Shown piece after piece: positions 1 to 8,887 of a DNA stretch of 64,000 nucleotides. Made by a program: the position numbers and the translations under genes. The notes under the pieces are model-generated. The model was not told the DNA's origin and searched no databases. It was given only the letters and a program-made list of their open reading frames with translations. Numbering within the stretch: position 1 is the stretch's first letter; every line of letters starts with the position of its first letter. Origin of the DNA: Brachybacterium fresconis (GTDB lineage Bacteria; Actinomycetota; Actinomycetes; Actinomycetales; Dermabacteraceae); the NCBI RefSeq assembly GCF_017876515.1, contig NZ_JAGIOC010000001.1, positions 2,728,001-2,792,000 on the forward strand, written 5' to 3'.

Positions 1-146
1 GGCAGCTCGAGCAGCGGCAGGCCCTCGGCACCGTCGTTCTCGGTCAGCACCCCCGACGGTGCCGACCCCGGGGCGACGAACCGCCCCATGGTCCGGAACA
101 GCGACCAGGTGTGCAGCGCCTTGGTGGGATCGAGCGAGTGGGCCAT
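1..146 (-). CDS. Sugar phosphate isomerase/epimerase-like protein, N-terminal part
   Basis: The 5' end of a gene that reads leftward out of the window; only about 48 residues are visible. The ATG at 146 is preceded by an AGGAG site, so the start is well supported. The fragment begins MAHSLDPTKALHTW and continues to a GLPLLELP segment. This resembles the opening of TIM-barrel sugar phosphate isomerase/epimerase proteins of actinobacteria, where such a segment precedes the first barrel strand. No catalytic residue is in view, so the assignment rests on general resemblance and is moderate at best. Confidence 0.5.
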   Translation of the reverse strand, partial: MAHSLDPTKALHTWSLFRTMGRFVAPGSAPSGVLTENDGAEGLPLLEL

Positions 147-490
147 GGGATCTCCTGTGAGCGGGGTGCCGGGACACGGCGTGGCAGGGCTCCATCATGT
201 CGCGGATGGGCGGCGCAGGATACGGTCCGGGCCCATGACCGTGGACCGCCGCCGACGGGCCGATCCTGGCCGGCTCTGCCGTTCTCGGCGCGCAGATGGA
301 GGCGAGGTTGGACCGTCCCGTGCCGTGACGTGGGGTCGCGCTGGTGGACGCCCCGTCGCCTGCAGGCAGGAACTCGGACGCAGCTCCCGCCCGCTCGCGC
401 CGCCGTCGACCTCACGCAGGCTATGGCCGCAGATCGGACATCACGGGACGTCTGTTGCCACACCGGTCTCGGCGCTCTACGTTCATCAGC
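147..490. other. Intergenic region between divergent genes
   Basis: About 340 bases separate the leftward epimerase-like gene from the rightward kinase-like gene. The only clear element is the ribosome binding site of the leftward gene at its left edge. Several frames stay open across it, but they are arginine- and proline-rich translations typical of non-coding high-GC DNA. I see no convincing repeat or RNA gene. Confidence 0.4.
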
Positions 491-1333
491 ATGGACAATG
501 CGGTGGCCCGTCGCGCGATCACGGCGGCCCAGGAGCTCCTCGCATCGCTGGAACTGGACGTCGAGGAAGCCGTCGTCCTCCACGACTCGAACCGACTCAC
601 GGTGCTCCTGCTGCCCTGCGACCTGGTCGCCCGCATCGGTCCCATCTCGCCGGGCGGCGCCGAGCTCGAGATCGACCGGGCACTCCGGCTCGCCGCCGTC
701 GGCGCACCCGTGGGCACCCTCGATCCACGCACCCCTCCGCGAGTCCACGTGCGCGACGGCTTCGAGATCACCCTGTGGGCCCATCATGCACAGCGCAGCG
801 ATCGCGAGCTCCCCCCGGCCTGCTACGCCGACGCCCTCGCCCGTCTGCACATGGCGATGCGCGAGGCGGACCTGGACGTCCCGCCGCTCTCCGAGCGCGT
901 CGGCTCCGCACTCTCCCTGGTCGACGACCCGGGACGCACCCCGCGCCTGACCGGCCCGGACCGCGCCTTCCTGCACGAGGCCCTCATCGGGCTCGGCGCA
1001 GAGATCGAGCGGCGCGGCACCCACCAGGTGCTGCACGGGGAGCCGCACCCCGGCAACATCCTGGACACCGCCGAGGGCCCGCTGTTCATCGACCTGGAGA
1101 CCTGCTGCACGGGCCCGGTCGAGTTCGATCTCGCCCACGCCCCGATGGACGTCGCCGCGCACTATCCGGGACTGGACACCGACCTGCTCGCGGACTGCCG
1201 AATCCTCTCCTGGGCGCTGGCGACCTCGTGGCGCTGGGACCGCGATGACTCGCTGCCGAGCGGAGAGCGCCTGGGCGCCGAGTGGCTGCAGCACGTCCGC
1301 GAGATGATGTCTCGCCGATCGCACGCCCTCTGA
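491..1333 (+). CDS. APH-family phosphotransferase (aminoglycoside/small-molecule kinase-like)
   Basis: A 280-residue protein of the aminoglycoside phosphotransferase / choline kinase-like fold. The Brenner-type catalytic loop is visible as HGEPHPGNIL near residues 182-191, and the metal-binding acidic motif follows as FIDLET near residue 200. The loop has E where most relatives have D (HGD), a conservative change. The frame stays open upstream, but I chose the ATG at 491 because family-like sequence (MDNAVARRAITAAQELL) begins there and the upstream translation is low-complexity. The substrate cannot be told; many chromosomal members are not resistance genes. It stands alone, convergent with the TetR gene. 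Confidence 0.75.
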   Translation: MDNAVARRAITAAQELLASLELDVEEAVVLHDSNRLTVLLLPCDLVARIGPISPGGAELEIDRALRLAAVGAPVGTLDPRTPPRVHVRDGFEITLWAHHAQRSDRELPPACYADALARLHMAMREADLDVPPLSERVGSALSLVDDPGRTPRLTGPDRAFLHEALIGLGAEIERRGTHQVLHGEPHPGNILDTAEGPLFIDLETCCTGPVEFDLAHAPMDVAAHYPGLDTDLLADCRILSWALATSWRWDRDDSLPSGERLGAEWLQHVREMMSRRSHAL

Positions 1334-1346
1334 CCGTCCCCCTCGT

Positions 1347-1907
1347 TCACGGCGCGAACCGGGCGCTCAGCTCCGCCACTCGTTCCCTGCGGTGCTCCGG
1401 CCGCATGCGCCCGGCCCGCTCCAGCAGGCTGATGCCGTGCAGCGCGCCCCAGAACACCTCGGTCACGGTGCCGTCGCCGTCGTCCCCGATCGCGGCAGCC
1501 AGGGTCTCGAAGCCTGTGCGCAGGTCCGGGGGCGTCTCGGCGCCGGCGAACTGCGTGTCGATCGAGAGCTGGAACATCGCCTCGTAGACCGCTGGGTGGG
1601 CACGCCCGAAGTCGAGATAGGCGGTGGCGACGGCCTCGATGTCGCGCTGCCCGTCGGTGCCGCCGAGCGCGGCACGGCACTGCTGCGTCAGGTCGGCGAA
1701 GCCTTCGAGCGCCACGGCCAGCATGATCTCTGCCTTTCCGCCGGGGAAGTGGCCGTAGAGCACCGGCTGCGTATAGCCGATGGCATCGGCGAGGTGCCGG
1801 GTCGTCACCGCCGACCATCCGTCGGCATCAGCGCGTTCCCGAGCGATCTCGAGGATCCGACGACGCCTCTCCTCGGTGCGCTGCTGACGTGCCTTCGTCT
1901 CCACCAC
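1347..1907 (-). CDS. TetR/AcrR family transcriptional repressor
   Basis: A 186-residue one-domain repressor. The N-terminal helix-turn-helix spans about residues 30-60, with the characteristic VTTRHLADAIGYTQPVLYGHF pattern and a conserved GK following. The remainder is an alpha-helical ligand-binding domain of the WHG-like class (VFWGALHGI near residue 155). Translation starts at a GTG at 1907 behind GGGAGGA. It is divergent from the DUF1772 gene, and a palindrome lies midway between the two. The natural inference is autoregulation plus control of that membrane protein. The inducer is unknown. Confidence 0.9.
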   Translation of the reverse strand: MVETKARQQRTEERRRRILEIARERADADGWSAVTTRHLADAIGYTQPVLYGHFPGGKAEIMLAVALEGFADLTQQCRAALGGTDGQRDIEAVATAYLDFGRAHPAVYEAMFQLSIDTQFAGAETPPDLRTGFETLAAAIGDDGDGTVTEVFWGALHGISLLERAGRMRPEHRRERVAELSARFAP

Positions 1908-1962
1908 TGGTCCTCCCGACGCCGCCCCTCTTGCCCTCCCGTGCTCTGCCAGCGTAATCTAA

Positions 1963-1982
1963 CACTGCTAGATCTAGCACTG
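1963..1982. promoter_or_regulatory. Probable TetR operator in a divergent promoter region
   Basis: A 20-bp inverted repeat centred between positions 1972 and 1973, with 10-base arms differing at one position. Its 12-bp core GCTAGATCTAGC (1967-1978) is a perfect palindrome. It sits about 55 bases from the repressor start and 20 bases before the DUF1772 start, where a TetR repressor would block both promoters. Assignment to this regulator is inference from position. Confidence 0.6.
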
Positions 1983-2000
1983 CTATTCAGGAGTGACCCC

Positions 2001-2453
2001 ATGCTGCCCGTCCTCGCCGTCGTCTCCACCACCAGCGTCGGCCTCCTGGTCGGCGTCGAGTTCGCCGTCGCCGTCGTCGTCCATCCGATCCTCCGACGCC
2101 TGCCGGTCGCCGCCTCGATCGCCGGGCGCGCGCACGGCGCACGGATGCTGGGCCGCGTGATGCCGTTCTGGTACATCGGCTCGACCGTTCTCGTCGCGGC
2201 ACTCGCCGTACTGACCTGGGGCTCCACCACGGCCGTGGTGGCACTCGTCGCCATCGGGCTGCTGCTGCTCAGCGTCGTGCTCTCGGTCGCGCTGCTGGTG
2301 CCGATCAACAACCAAGCTACCCAGTGGACCGCTGAGTCTCTCCCCGAGAACTGGCGTGAGCTGCAGCAGCGCTGGGACCGTCTGCACACGGCCCGCGTCG
2401 GGATCATCGTCGTGGCGCTCGTGCTGGTCACCGTTGCCACGACGACTCTGTGA
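2001..2453 (+). CDS. DUF1772 family integral membrane protein
   Basis: A 150-residue protein with about four hydrophobic segments (roughly residues 3-25, 53-73, 75-100 and 128-148), matching the small DUF1772/anthrone-oxygenase-like membrane family. A conserved-looking stretch with LVPINNQ followed by W and a WDRLHTAR segment lies between the third and fourth helices, as in that family. The start at 2001 follows a CAGGAG site. The divergent TetR gene and shared palindrome suggest repression released by an unknown ligand. The biochemical role of bacterial members is not settled. Confidence 0.75.
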   Translation: MLPVLAVVSTTSVGLLVGVEFAVAVVVHPILRRLPVAASIAGRAHGARMLGRVMPFWYIGSTVLVAALAVLTWGSTTAVVALVAIGLLLLSVVLSVALLVPINNQATQWTAESLPENWRELQQRWDRLHTARVGIIVVALVLVTVATTTL

Positions 2454-2669
2454 CCGACGGGCTGCCCGAGCCCCTGGTGTCCGCCGAGAACACTCCGTCG
2501 GGCCCGCAGGGAGGGCGCTTCCGTGAGGACGTGGTGAAAGGGGTGGCGACACGTGACCCCGGAACCGCATAGTGAGGGTGGACCCAGGTACGCGAGCGGC
2601 GCGGGGCCGCCCCCGTCGGCCACAGGCCCGCACGGTCACCGACCGCCCCTGGACAGGCAAGGAGTCGAC

Positions 2670-3290
2670 ATGAGCCCACGACGCCGAGGTCGCCCACGAC
2701 TGGACCTCGAGGAGCTGCCGCCCGCCCTCGCCGCCACCCTCGACGCCGCCGTCGCCGGCGAGGAGGTCATGCTGACGCGGTCCGGTGCTCCGCTCGGCAC
2801 CCTCGTCGTCCGCTCCTCGACCCTGGAAGGCGTGGTCCACGAGACACCCCGAACGAAGGACCCGCGCCCGGTGCCCGAGGGGATCACCGTGGTCGCGACC
2901 GCGATGGAGCTCTCGGAGAAGGCCCGCCGGCGGATCTCCGAGGAGCTCGGCGAGGACTACATCGTCCTCGACCTCCACGAGGCACCGCCCTGTGCCGACG
3001 TGCTGCTCGTCCCGCCGATCAGCCCACAGCTGGTCGGGGCGCTGCGCGGGCAGTTCCCCGACGCGCGCCTGCTGGTCACCGAGATCGAGGACGAGGAGCT
3101 GGGCGTCCACTACGGCGGCCCCGTCAGCCGAATGCTCGAGGCGGGCGCCTCCGGTTACCTGCCGCCGCGGCCGGTGGCCGAACTCGCCACCACCGTGCAC
3201 GCCCACCTGAGGCGTCGCGATGCGCTCGCCCTCGAAGCCTCCGCTGCCGGCCAGGAGCAGACCGGTGAGGGCCGGACCCTCACCGACTGA
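2670..3290 (+). CDS. Uncharacterised protein with receiver-like C-terminal half
   Basis: A 206-residue protein I do not recognise with confidence. The start at 2670 is fixed by AAGGAG a few bases upstream. The N-terminal 60 residues contain a basic SPRRRGRPRLDLEELPPAL segment and a GEEVMLTRSGAPLGTLVV motif that recalls the DNA-binding/antitoxin fold of the Phd/YefM group. The C-terminal half (LLVTEIEDEELG, then MLEAGASGYLPPRPVAEL) resembles the last strands and helices of a response-regulator receiver, but no phospho-acceptor aspartate pattern is evident. It could be an orphan regulator. It precedes an ArsR gene with its own promoter, so operon membership is unlikely. Confidence 0.45.
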   Translation: MSPRRRGRPRLDLEELPPALAATLDAAVAGEEVMLTRSGAPLGTLVVRSSTLEGVVHETPRTKDPRPVPEGITVVATAMELSEKARRRISEELGEDYIVLDLHEAPPCADVLLVPPISPQLVGALRGQFPDARLLVTEIEDEELGVHYGGPVSRMLEAGASGYLPPRPVAELATTVHAHLRRRDALALEASAAGQEQTGEGRTLTD

Positions 3291-3319
3291 CGACTGGTGG
3301 CGGCGGCGGACCAGCGACC

Positions 3320-3337
3320 GTACAGCCGACGCTGTAC
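3320..3337. promoter_or_regulatory. Inverted-repeat operator upstream of the ArsR-CDF operon
   Basis: A perfect 7-bp inverted repeat with a 4-base spacer, GTACAGC-CGAC-GCTGTAC, ending 9 bases before the ArsR start codon. The position and symmetry fit an ArsR/SmtB-type repressor site overlapping the promoter or start region of its own operon. No experimental link can be drawn from sequence alone. Confidence 0.65.
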
Positions 3338-3346
3338 AGTCATGGC

Positions 3347-3682
3347 ATGCACGAGACCGTGACGCTCAGCCACACCGCATCCCTCGCCCGCCTGGGCCAC
3401 GCGCTGTCCGACGAGACCAGGACCCGCGCCCTCCTGGCGCTCCGGGAGGCCCCGGCATTCCCGTCGGACCTCGCCGAAGCGCTCGGCGTCTCGCGACAGA
3501 AACTCTCGAACCACCTCGCGTGCCTGCGCGGATGCGGGCTGGTCGAGGGGGTGAAGGAGGGCCGGAACACCTGGTACCGCCTGAGCGACCCGCACCTCGC
3601 CGACGCCCTGAGCGACCTGATGAGGCTCGTGCTGGTCGTCGACCCCGACTGCTGCTCCGGCGAGGAGTGCACCTGCGCATGA
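3347..3682 (+). CDS. ArsR/SmtB family metal-sensing repressor (CmtR-like)
   Basis: A 111-residue winged-helix repressor. The recognition helix region lies about residues 42-65 (DLAEALGVSRQKLSNHLACL). The C-terminal tail has a cysteine-rich end (DCCSGEECTCA), and a further cysteine pair frames the recognition helix (ACLRGCG). This arrangement resembles CmtR-type Cd(II)/Pb(II) sensors, where metal binding to cysteines releases DNA. The stop overlaps the start of the CDF transporter by four bases (ATGA), so the two are translationally coupled. Cadmium, lead or zinc is the likely signal; the exact metal is inference. Confidence 0.85.
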   Translation: MHETVTLSHTASLARLGHALSDETRTRALLALREAPAFPSDLAEALGVSRQKLSNHLACLRGCGLVEGVKEGRNTWYRLSDPHLADALSDLMRLVLVVDPDCCSGEECTCA

Positions 3683-4362
3683 GCCCGACGACGACCCCGT
3701 TCTCCGCCACCCCGACCGATGCGCGCCGGGCCGTCCTGCAGCGCCGCATCCGCTGGATCGTCGCCGCGACGATCACCTACAACGTGCTCGAGGCCGTGAT
3801 CGCCCTGGCCGCGGGCCGTGCAGCGTCTTCCGCCGCGCTGATCGGCTTCGGCCTCGACTCGATCGTCGAAGTCCTCTCCGCGGCCGCAGTGGCCTGGCAG
3901 TTCGCAGGCCCCGATCCACACCGTCGGGAGAAGGTCGCCCTGAAGGTCATCGCGATCTCGTTCTTCGCCCTGGCCGCCTTCGTGAGCGTCGATGCGCTGC
4001 GATCGCTGCTCGGCGCCGGCGGGGCCGATCACTCCTCGGTGGGGATCGCCCTGGCCGCGGTGAGCGTCGTGATCATGCCCGCGTTCTCCTGGTTCGAGCG
4101 TCGCACCGGGCTCGAGCTGGGTTCCGCCAGCGCCGTCTCCGACTCGAAGCAGACCCTGATCTGCTCCTACCTCTCCGCCGCCGTGCTGCTCGGGCTGGTG
4201 GCGAACAGCGTGCTGGGCTGGGCCTGGGCGGACTCGGTCGCGGCCCTGGTGATCGCCGTCTTCGCGATCCGTGAGGGTCTCGAGGCGTGGCGCGGGGACG
4301 CCTGCAAGCAGCCGGTCTCGGCGCTGATCTCCGAGGGCGAGGAAGGCGGGCACTGCTGCTGA
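3679..4362 (+). CDS. Cation diffusion facilitator-type metal efflux protein
   Basis: A 227-residue membrane protein of the CDF-like superfamily, with about six hydrophobic segments. Acidic and serine residues expected of the transport site appear in the second and fifth helices (GFGLDSIVE near residue 57; SDSKQT near residue 155; ADSVAAL in the last helix). It lacks the cytoplasmic C-terminal domain of full-length CDF proteins and ends GGHCC, a possible metal-binding tail. It overlaps the ArsR gene by four bases, so it is almost certainly the efflux partner of that sensor. Substrate is probably Cd2+ or Zn2+. Confidence 0.8.
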   Translation: MSPTTTPFSATPTDARRAVLQRRIRWIVAATITYNVLEAVIALAAGRAASSAALIGFGLDSIVEVLSAAAVAWQFAGPDPHRREKVALKVIAISFFALAAFVSVDALRSLLGAGGADHSSVGIALAAVSVVIMPAFSWFERRTGLELGSASAVSDSKQTLICSYLSAAVLLGLVANSVLGWAWADSVAALVIAVFAIREGLEAWRGDACKQPVSALISEGEEGGHCC

Positions 4363-4516
4363 GGCCCGAGAGATCCTGAGCCAGGATCGAGACCGTCATC
4401 GTGGGCGTCTCCCGCCATCCTGAGGCGCCCATCATGTCGATCTCGATCCAGGGGAGATGCGACGGGCCCGTCGGCACCGCAACTCGCGCCCCGCTGACTT
4501 CGTGCCTCCCCATGCC

Positions 4517-5408
<892 letters not shown>

Positions 5409-5430
5409 CGTCCGCGCGCCCGACGGTAGG

Positions 5431-6420
5431 TCAGCCGACGGGACCTTCGAGAATCGTCAGCTGATCGACGTCCCGGAAGCCGAATGCCCTGTTCAGCGCG
5501 AGCATCGCGGTGTTGTCGGGCGCGGTGTAGGTCTGGATCCAGCGGGCACCACGGGCCTCCTCGACGCCGCTGAGGTTCTCCAGGTTCGCGAGCTTCAGGG
5601 CGCGGCCCACGCCGTGGCCCCGGTGGCCGCGGTCCACGAGGGTGTCGTCCTGGGTGATGATCTCCGGGTCGTGACGGGAGACGAACAGCTCCGTGTACCC
5701 GACCCCCACGCCATCCAGGCGGGCGAGGCTGCGCACCAGGATCCAGCCCTGGTCGGCCATCCGCCGCTCCCCGCGGCGCACGCTGTCCACGTCGCTGCGC
5801 GCGGCCGGACGGGTGAGGTCCCCCAGGGGGACGTCCTCCTCCATCTGGGTGGTCAGTCGGGTCCACTCCTCGATCACGTCCTCCGGGCAGGCGCCGGTCC
5901 ATGACCGCACCTGCACGTCCGGGGCCGACGGGGCCCGGTCGGGCCGGGCGTGGTGCGCCCACAGCGCCTCCAAGTCCACCGGGAGGTCGAGCAGGAGCCG
6001 ACGCTCCTGGTGGCCGGTCCGCAGCCCGATCGAGATGGCGAAGGCGACCCCGGCCTCGGAGTACGTCTCTGCCTGCAGAAGCTCCGCGGCGCCGCGGAGT
6101 CGCCCGCGCACCGCTGCGGCCAGCGCGGTGCCGATGCCCTGACGGCGCTGCTGCGGCAGCACCGAGATCTCCACGTCGGCCGCCTCCCCGGGGTCGACGT
6201 CGGCCCCGGCGGCGCCGACGGGTCGTCCGTCCGAGGTGGCCACCAGCAGCACCGAGGTGCGGCCGGGCTTGGGGTCGCCGTACTGGGCCAGCGTGGTCTC
6301 GTCACTCGCCCACCAGGCGGCCTCGCGCCCGGCATTGAACCCCTCCCCGAGCAGGGCGTTCCACGCCAGGATCTCGTCCTCGCGAGCGGGATCGACGTCG
6401 GTGATCTGCACAGCGCTCAT
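5431..6420 (-). CDS. Tandem-domain GNAT N-acetyltransferase
   Basis: A 329-residue protein with two GCN5-type acetyltransferase domains. The acetyl-CoA pyrophosphate-binding loop of the first is RRQGIGTAL near residues 92-100. That of the second is RGHRGHGVGRAL near residues 264-275, with a TAPDNTAMLALNRAFGF motif after it. Two-domain GNATs include mycothiol synthase (MshD), but relatives in this size class vary, so the substrate is open. The start at 6420 is the first family-like methionine; no strong ribosome binding site is seen, and an upstream in-frame ATG at 6489 cannot be excluded. Confidence 0.8.
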   Translation of the reverse strand: MSAVQITDVDPAREDEILAWNALLGEGFNAGREAAWWASDETTLAQYGDPKPGRTSVLLVATSDGRPVGAAGADVDPGEAADVEISVLPQQRRQGIGTALAAAVRGRLRGAAELLQAETYSEAGVAFAISIGLRTGHQERRLLLDLPVDLEALWAHHARPDRAPSAPDVQVRSWTGACPEDVIEEWTRLTTQMEEDVPLGDLTRPAARSDVDSVRRGERRMADQGWILVRSLARLDGVGVGYTELFVSRHDPEIITQDDTLVDRGHRGHGVGRALKLANLENLSGVEEARGARWIQTYTAPDNTAMLALNRAFGFRDVDQLTILEGPVG

Positions 6421-6596
6421 GGGGACATCGGACCACGGGATGCCGCCATGCTCCACCGATTTTCCGACGGCAGCGCCGGGAGCGGGCATCGAGCGGCCCG
6501 AGATCTGCCCCGGAGCGGTTCCGTTCGTCGGTGCTGCGGCTTACGCTCACCTCGAGCGCACGGCATCGTGCCGGCGCCGACGTCGAGGAGGACGCC

Positions 6597-7022
6597 ATGC
6601 CCGCAGCCCTGCACCCCTATCTCAACTTCGACGGCAACGCCCGCGAGGCATTCGAGTTCTACGGCCGGGCCCTCGGGGCGACCCCGCAGTTCGCCACCTT
6701 CGGCGAGTTCCAGGCCGTGCCCGACGGCGACCCCGCGGCCGACAAGATCATGCACGGCTCCCTCGAGGTCACGGACCTGATCCGCCTGTACGCCTCCGAT
6801 GTCATCGAGGGCATGGGCGCCTACGTGCCAGGCACCAACGTGACCCTCTCGCTCATGGGCGACGACGAGCCCGTGCTGCGCAGCGCCTTCGAGAAGCTCA
6901 CCGAGGGCGGGGCCATCACGATGCCTCTGGAGAAGCAGATGTGGGGCGATGTCTACGGCGCCTTCACCGACCGCTTCGGGATCGTGTGGCAGGTGAACAT
7001 CAGCCAGGACGGGCAGGGCTGA
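6597..7022 (+). CDS. PhnB-like VOC family protein
   Basis: A 141-residue protein of the PhnB/DUF1338-like branch of the VOC superfamily. It begins LHPYLNFDGNAREAFEFY, the classic opening in which a peptide-bond-like repeat of the fold starts. It ends FTDRFGIVWQVNIS, a strongly conserved signature (DRFGI.W.VN). The start at 6597 follows GAGGAGGAC. No enzymatic activity is established for most members; it stands alone, convergent with the CGNR regulator gene. Confidence 0.85.
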   Translation: MPAALHPYLNFDGNAREAFEFYGRALGATPQFATFGEFQAVPDGDPAADKIMHGSLEVTDLIRLYASDVIEGMGAYVPGTNVTLSLMGDDEPVLRSAFEKLTEGGAITMPLEKQMWGDVYGAFTDRFGIVWQVNISQDGQG

Positions 7023-7092
7023 GTTCGCGCATGACCTCCCCTGGTCATGCAGATGAAGCATGTGCGTCGGAGGAACGCAGGCGCCGTCCCGC

Positions 7093-7692
7093 TCAGCGTT
7101 CGTGGACCACGCTCCGCCGTCGCTCGTAGGCGCGGGCGGCTCGCACCCGGTCCCCGCAGCGGGTGGAGCACCAGTGGCGGCGAGCGTGGGTGCGCAGCAG
7201 GAAACGGTCGCACGGAGGCGCCCCGCACCGTGCCAGGGAGGAGGCATCCTCCCCGGTCAGCAGCGCCGCCGCGTCTTCGACGATCTGCGCCATGGAGTGC
7301 TCGACGAGTTGGGTCACGGGATGCCCGGGGGCGCGATACAGCCCGCGGTTCGCGTCATGGTGCAGCAGGGGGGCACTGGGGACGCGGGTGAGCGTCCGGT
7401 TCACGTGCTCGAGCACGGATCTCTCGGGAGGTGTGCCGTCGACCTGCGCGGCGAAGAGCGCACGCAGCTGATGACGCAGATCCGCGAGCTGGTTCTGGCA
7501 GTACTCCAGCAGCTCGGTGTCTTCGGGGGCGAGTCCGCGATCGACGAGCCAGGTGGTGGCGGCGGCCGGGCTGTCCAGTTCGTCCTCGTGGCGCCCGCCG
7601 GGCAGCATCACAGCACTGTCGGCCAAGGCGAGGCTGATGTGCTCGGTGGCTCCGGGAGCGGGGGGCAGGGGAATCGTGGACACATCTCTCAT
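7093..7692 (-). CDS. CGNR zinc-finger transcriptional regulator
   Basis: A 199-residue protein whose C-terminal 45 residues form a CGNR zinc finger: CGAPPC near residue 156 and WCSTRCGDR near residue 174, followed by a basic helix (RAARAYERRR) likely to contact DNA. The N-terminal part is the ABATE-like stress-sensing domain usually paired with this finger. The ATG at 7692 lies just before three copies of a CGTGAGA heptamer, so autoregulation is plausible. It is divergent from the flavin monooxygenase gene, its probable target. Confidence 0.85.
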   Translation of the reverse strand: MRDVSTIPLPPAPGATEHISLALADSAVMLPGGRHEDELDSPAAATTWLVDRGLAPEDTELLEYCQNQLADLRHQLRALFAAQVDGTPPERSVLEHVNRTLTRVPSAPLLHHDANRGLYRAPGHPVTQLVEHSMAQIVEDAAALLTGEDASSLARCGAPPCDRFLLRTHARRHWCSTRCGDRVRAARAYERRRSVVHER

Positions 7693-7709
7693 GGTACCAC
7701 TTTCCTTTT

Positions 7710-7766
7710 CCCGTGAGAGTGGTGCTACGGTCATCTCACGCTGCACTTCTCGTTCTCCCGTGAGAA
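7710..7766. promoter_or_regulatory. Triplicated CGTGAGA motif in a divergent promoter
   Basis: The heptamer CGTGAGA occurs at 7712-7718 and 7759-7765, each within a longer CCCGTGAGA, and in inverted form (TCTCACG) at 7734-7740. All lie within the 85-base gap between the CGNR regulator and the monooxygenase. The repeats are spaced 22-25 bases apart, roughly two helical turns. Binding by the CGNR protein is inference. Confidence 0.5.
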
Positions 7767-7777
7767 AGAGGTCCCTC

Positions 7778-8842
7778 ATGACCGTCCCCGCACCCTCCGG
7801 CACCGCCCCCTTCGCCCTGTCCGTGCTCGACAACGCTCACACCGGCGTCGGGCAGACGGCCACGGAGACCTTCAGGGAGATCACCGCGCTTGCCCAGCTG
7901 GCCGAGCGCCGCGGCTTCCGTCGCTTCTGGATGTCCGAGCACCACGCCATGCCGGCCGCGGCTACCTCGTCGCCGCAGATGATGCTCGCCCGCCTTACGG
8001 CGGAGACCGAGCGCATCCGCCTGGGTGCCGGCGGCGTCATGCTCCCCAACCACGTGCCGCTGCTGATCGCGGAGCAGTTCGGGATGCTCGAGGCGCTCGC
8101 CCCCGGCCGCATCGATCTCGGTCTCGGTCGAGCTCCCGGCACCGATCCGGCGACCGCCGCCGCTCTGCGCCGGGGCCGCGAGGCGAACGACGCCTTCCCC
8201 GAGCAGGTTCTCGAGCTGCTCGGCTTCGTCGAGGACGATTTCCCCGACGGACACCCCTACCGGAACGTCCACGCGGTCCCCGGGCCGTGGCAGGCGGACG
8301 AGAACCGGGTGCCGCGCCCGGGCACCCCCGAGACGTGGGTCCTCGGCTCCTCACCGTTCTCCGCCCAGCTCGCCGGCCAGCTGGGCCGCCCCTACGCCTT
8401 CGCCCTGCAGTTCGGGGACGCCGACGTCGTGACCGCGATGCGGCTGTACCGGGAGAGCTTCCAGCCCTCCGCCGTGCTCGCGGAGCCGTACAGCCTGGTC
8501 AGCATCGGGGCGGTCGCCCACGACGATCCCGCCGAGGCGCGGCGTCAGGCGCGGACGGCGGCCATGGCGATGCTCCTGATGTTCACGCGGAAGGGCTACA
8601 AACTGCTTCCGCCGGAGGAGGTCGAGGCCTACTCCCCCACCCTGCAGGAGCAGCAGATCCTGGACCAGTACACCCAGAGGTCCGCCCATGGCACCGCCGC
8701 GCAGGCCGCCGAACACCTCGACAAGCTCCACGAGCTCACCGACGTGGACGAGATCATGCTGGTGACGATGGGCCATTCGCGCGCGGTCCAGTCCCGCACG
8801 GTGGAGCTGATCGCCGACCACTACGGCCTGCCCGGAGCGTGA
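7778..8842 (+). CDS. LLM-class flavin-dependent monooxygenase (luciferase-like)
   Basis: A 354-residue bacterial-luciferase-fold oxidoreductase. The family opening (LSVLDNAHTG, then RFWMSEHHAMP) and the flavin-proximal stretches (GAGGVMLPNH; GRIDLGLGRAPGTDP near residue 110) are those of the MsnO8/YhbW-type LLM subgroup, which uses FMNH2 and O2. The start at 7778 follows GAAAGAGG. The divergent CGNR regulator shares the promoter region. Substrate unknown. Downstream lies a decayed hydrolase remnant on the same strand, possibly once co-transcribed. Confidence 0.9.
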   Translation: MTVPAPSGTAPFALSVLDNAHTGVGQTATETFREITALAQLAERRGFRRFWMSEHHAMPAAATSSPQMMLARLTAETERIRLGAGGVMLPNHVPLLIAEQFGMLEALAPGRIDLGLGRAPGTDPATAAALRRGREANDAFPEQVLELLGFVEDDFPDGHPYRNVHAVPGPWQADENRVPRPGTPETWVLGSSPFSAQLAGQLGRPYAFALQFGDADVVTAMRLYRESFQPSAVLAEPYSLVSIGAVAHDDPAEARRQARTAAMAMLLMFTRKGYKLLPPEEVEAYSPTLQEQQILDQYTQRSAHGTAAQAAEHLDKLHELTDVDEIMLVTMGHSRAVQSRTVELIADHYGLPGA

Positions 8843-8887
8843 GGAAACGAAGACCCCGCCCCCACCCCCGATCCCCGGAGGACCTCG

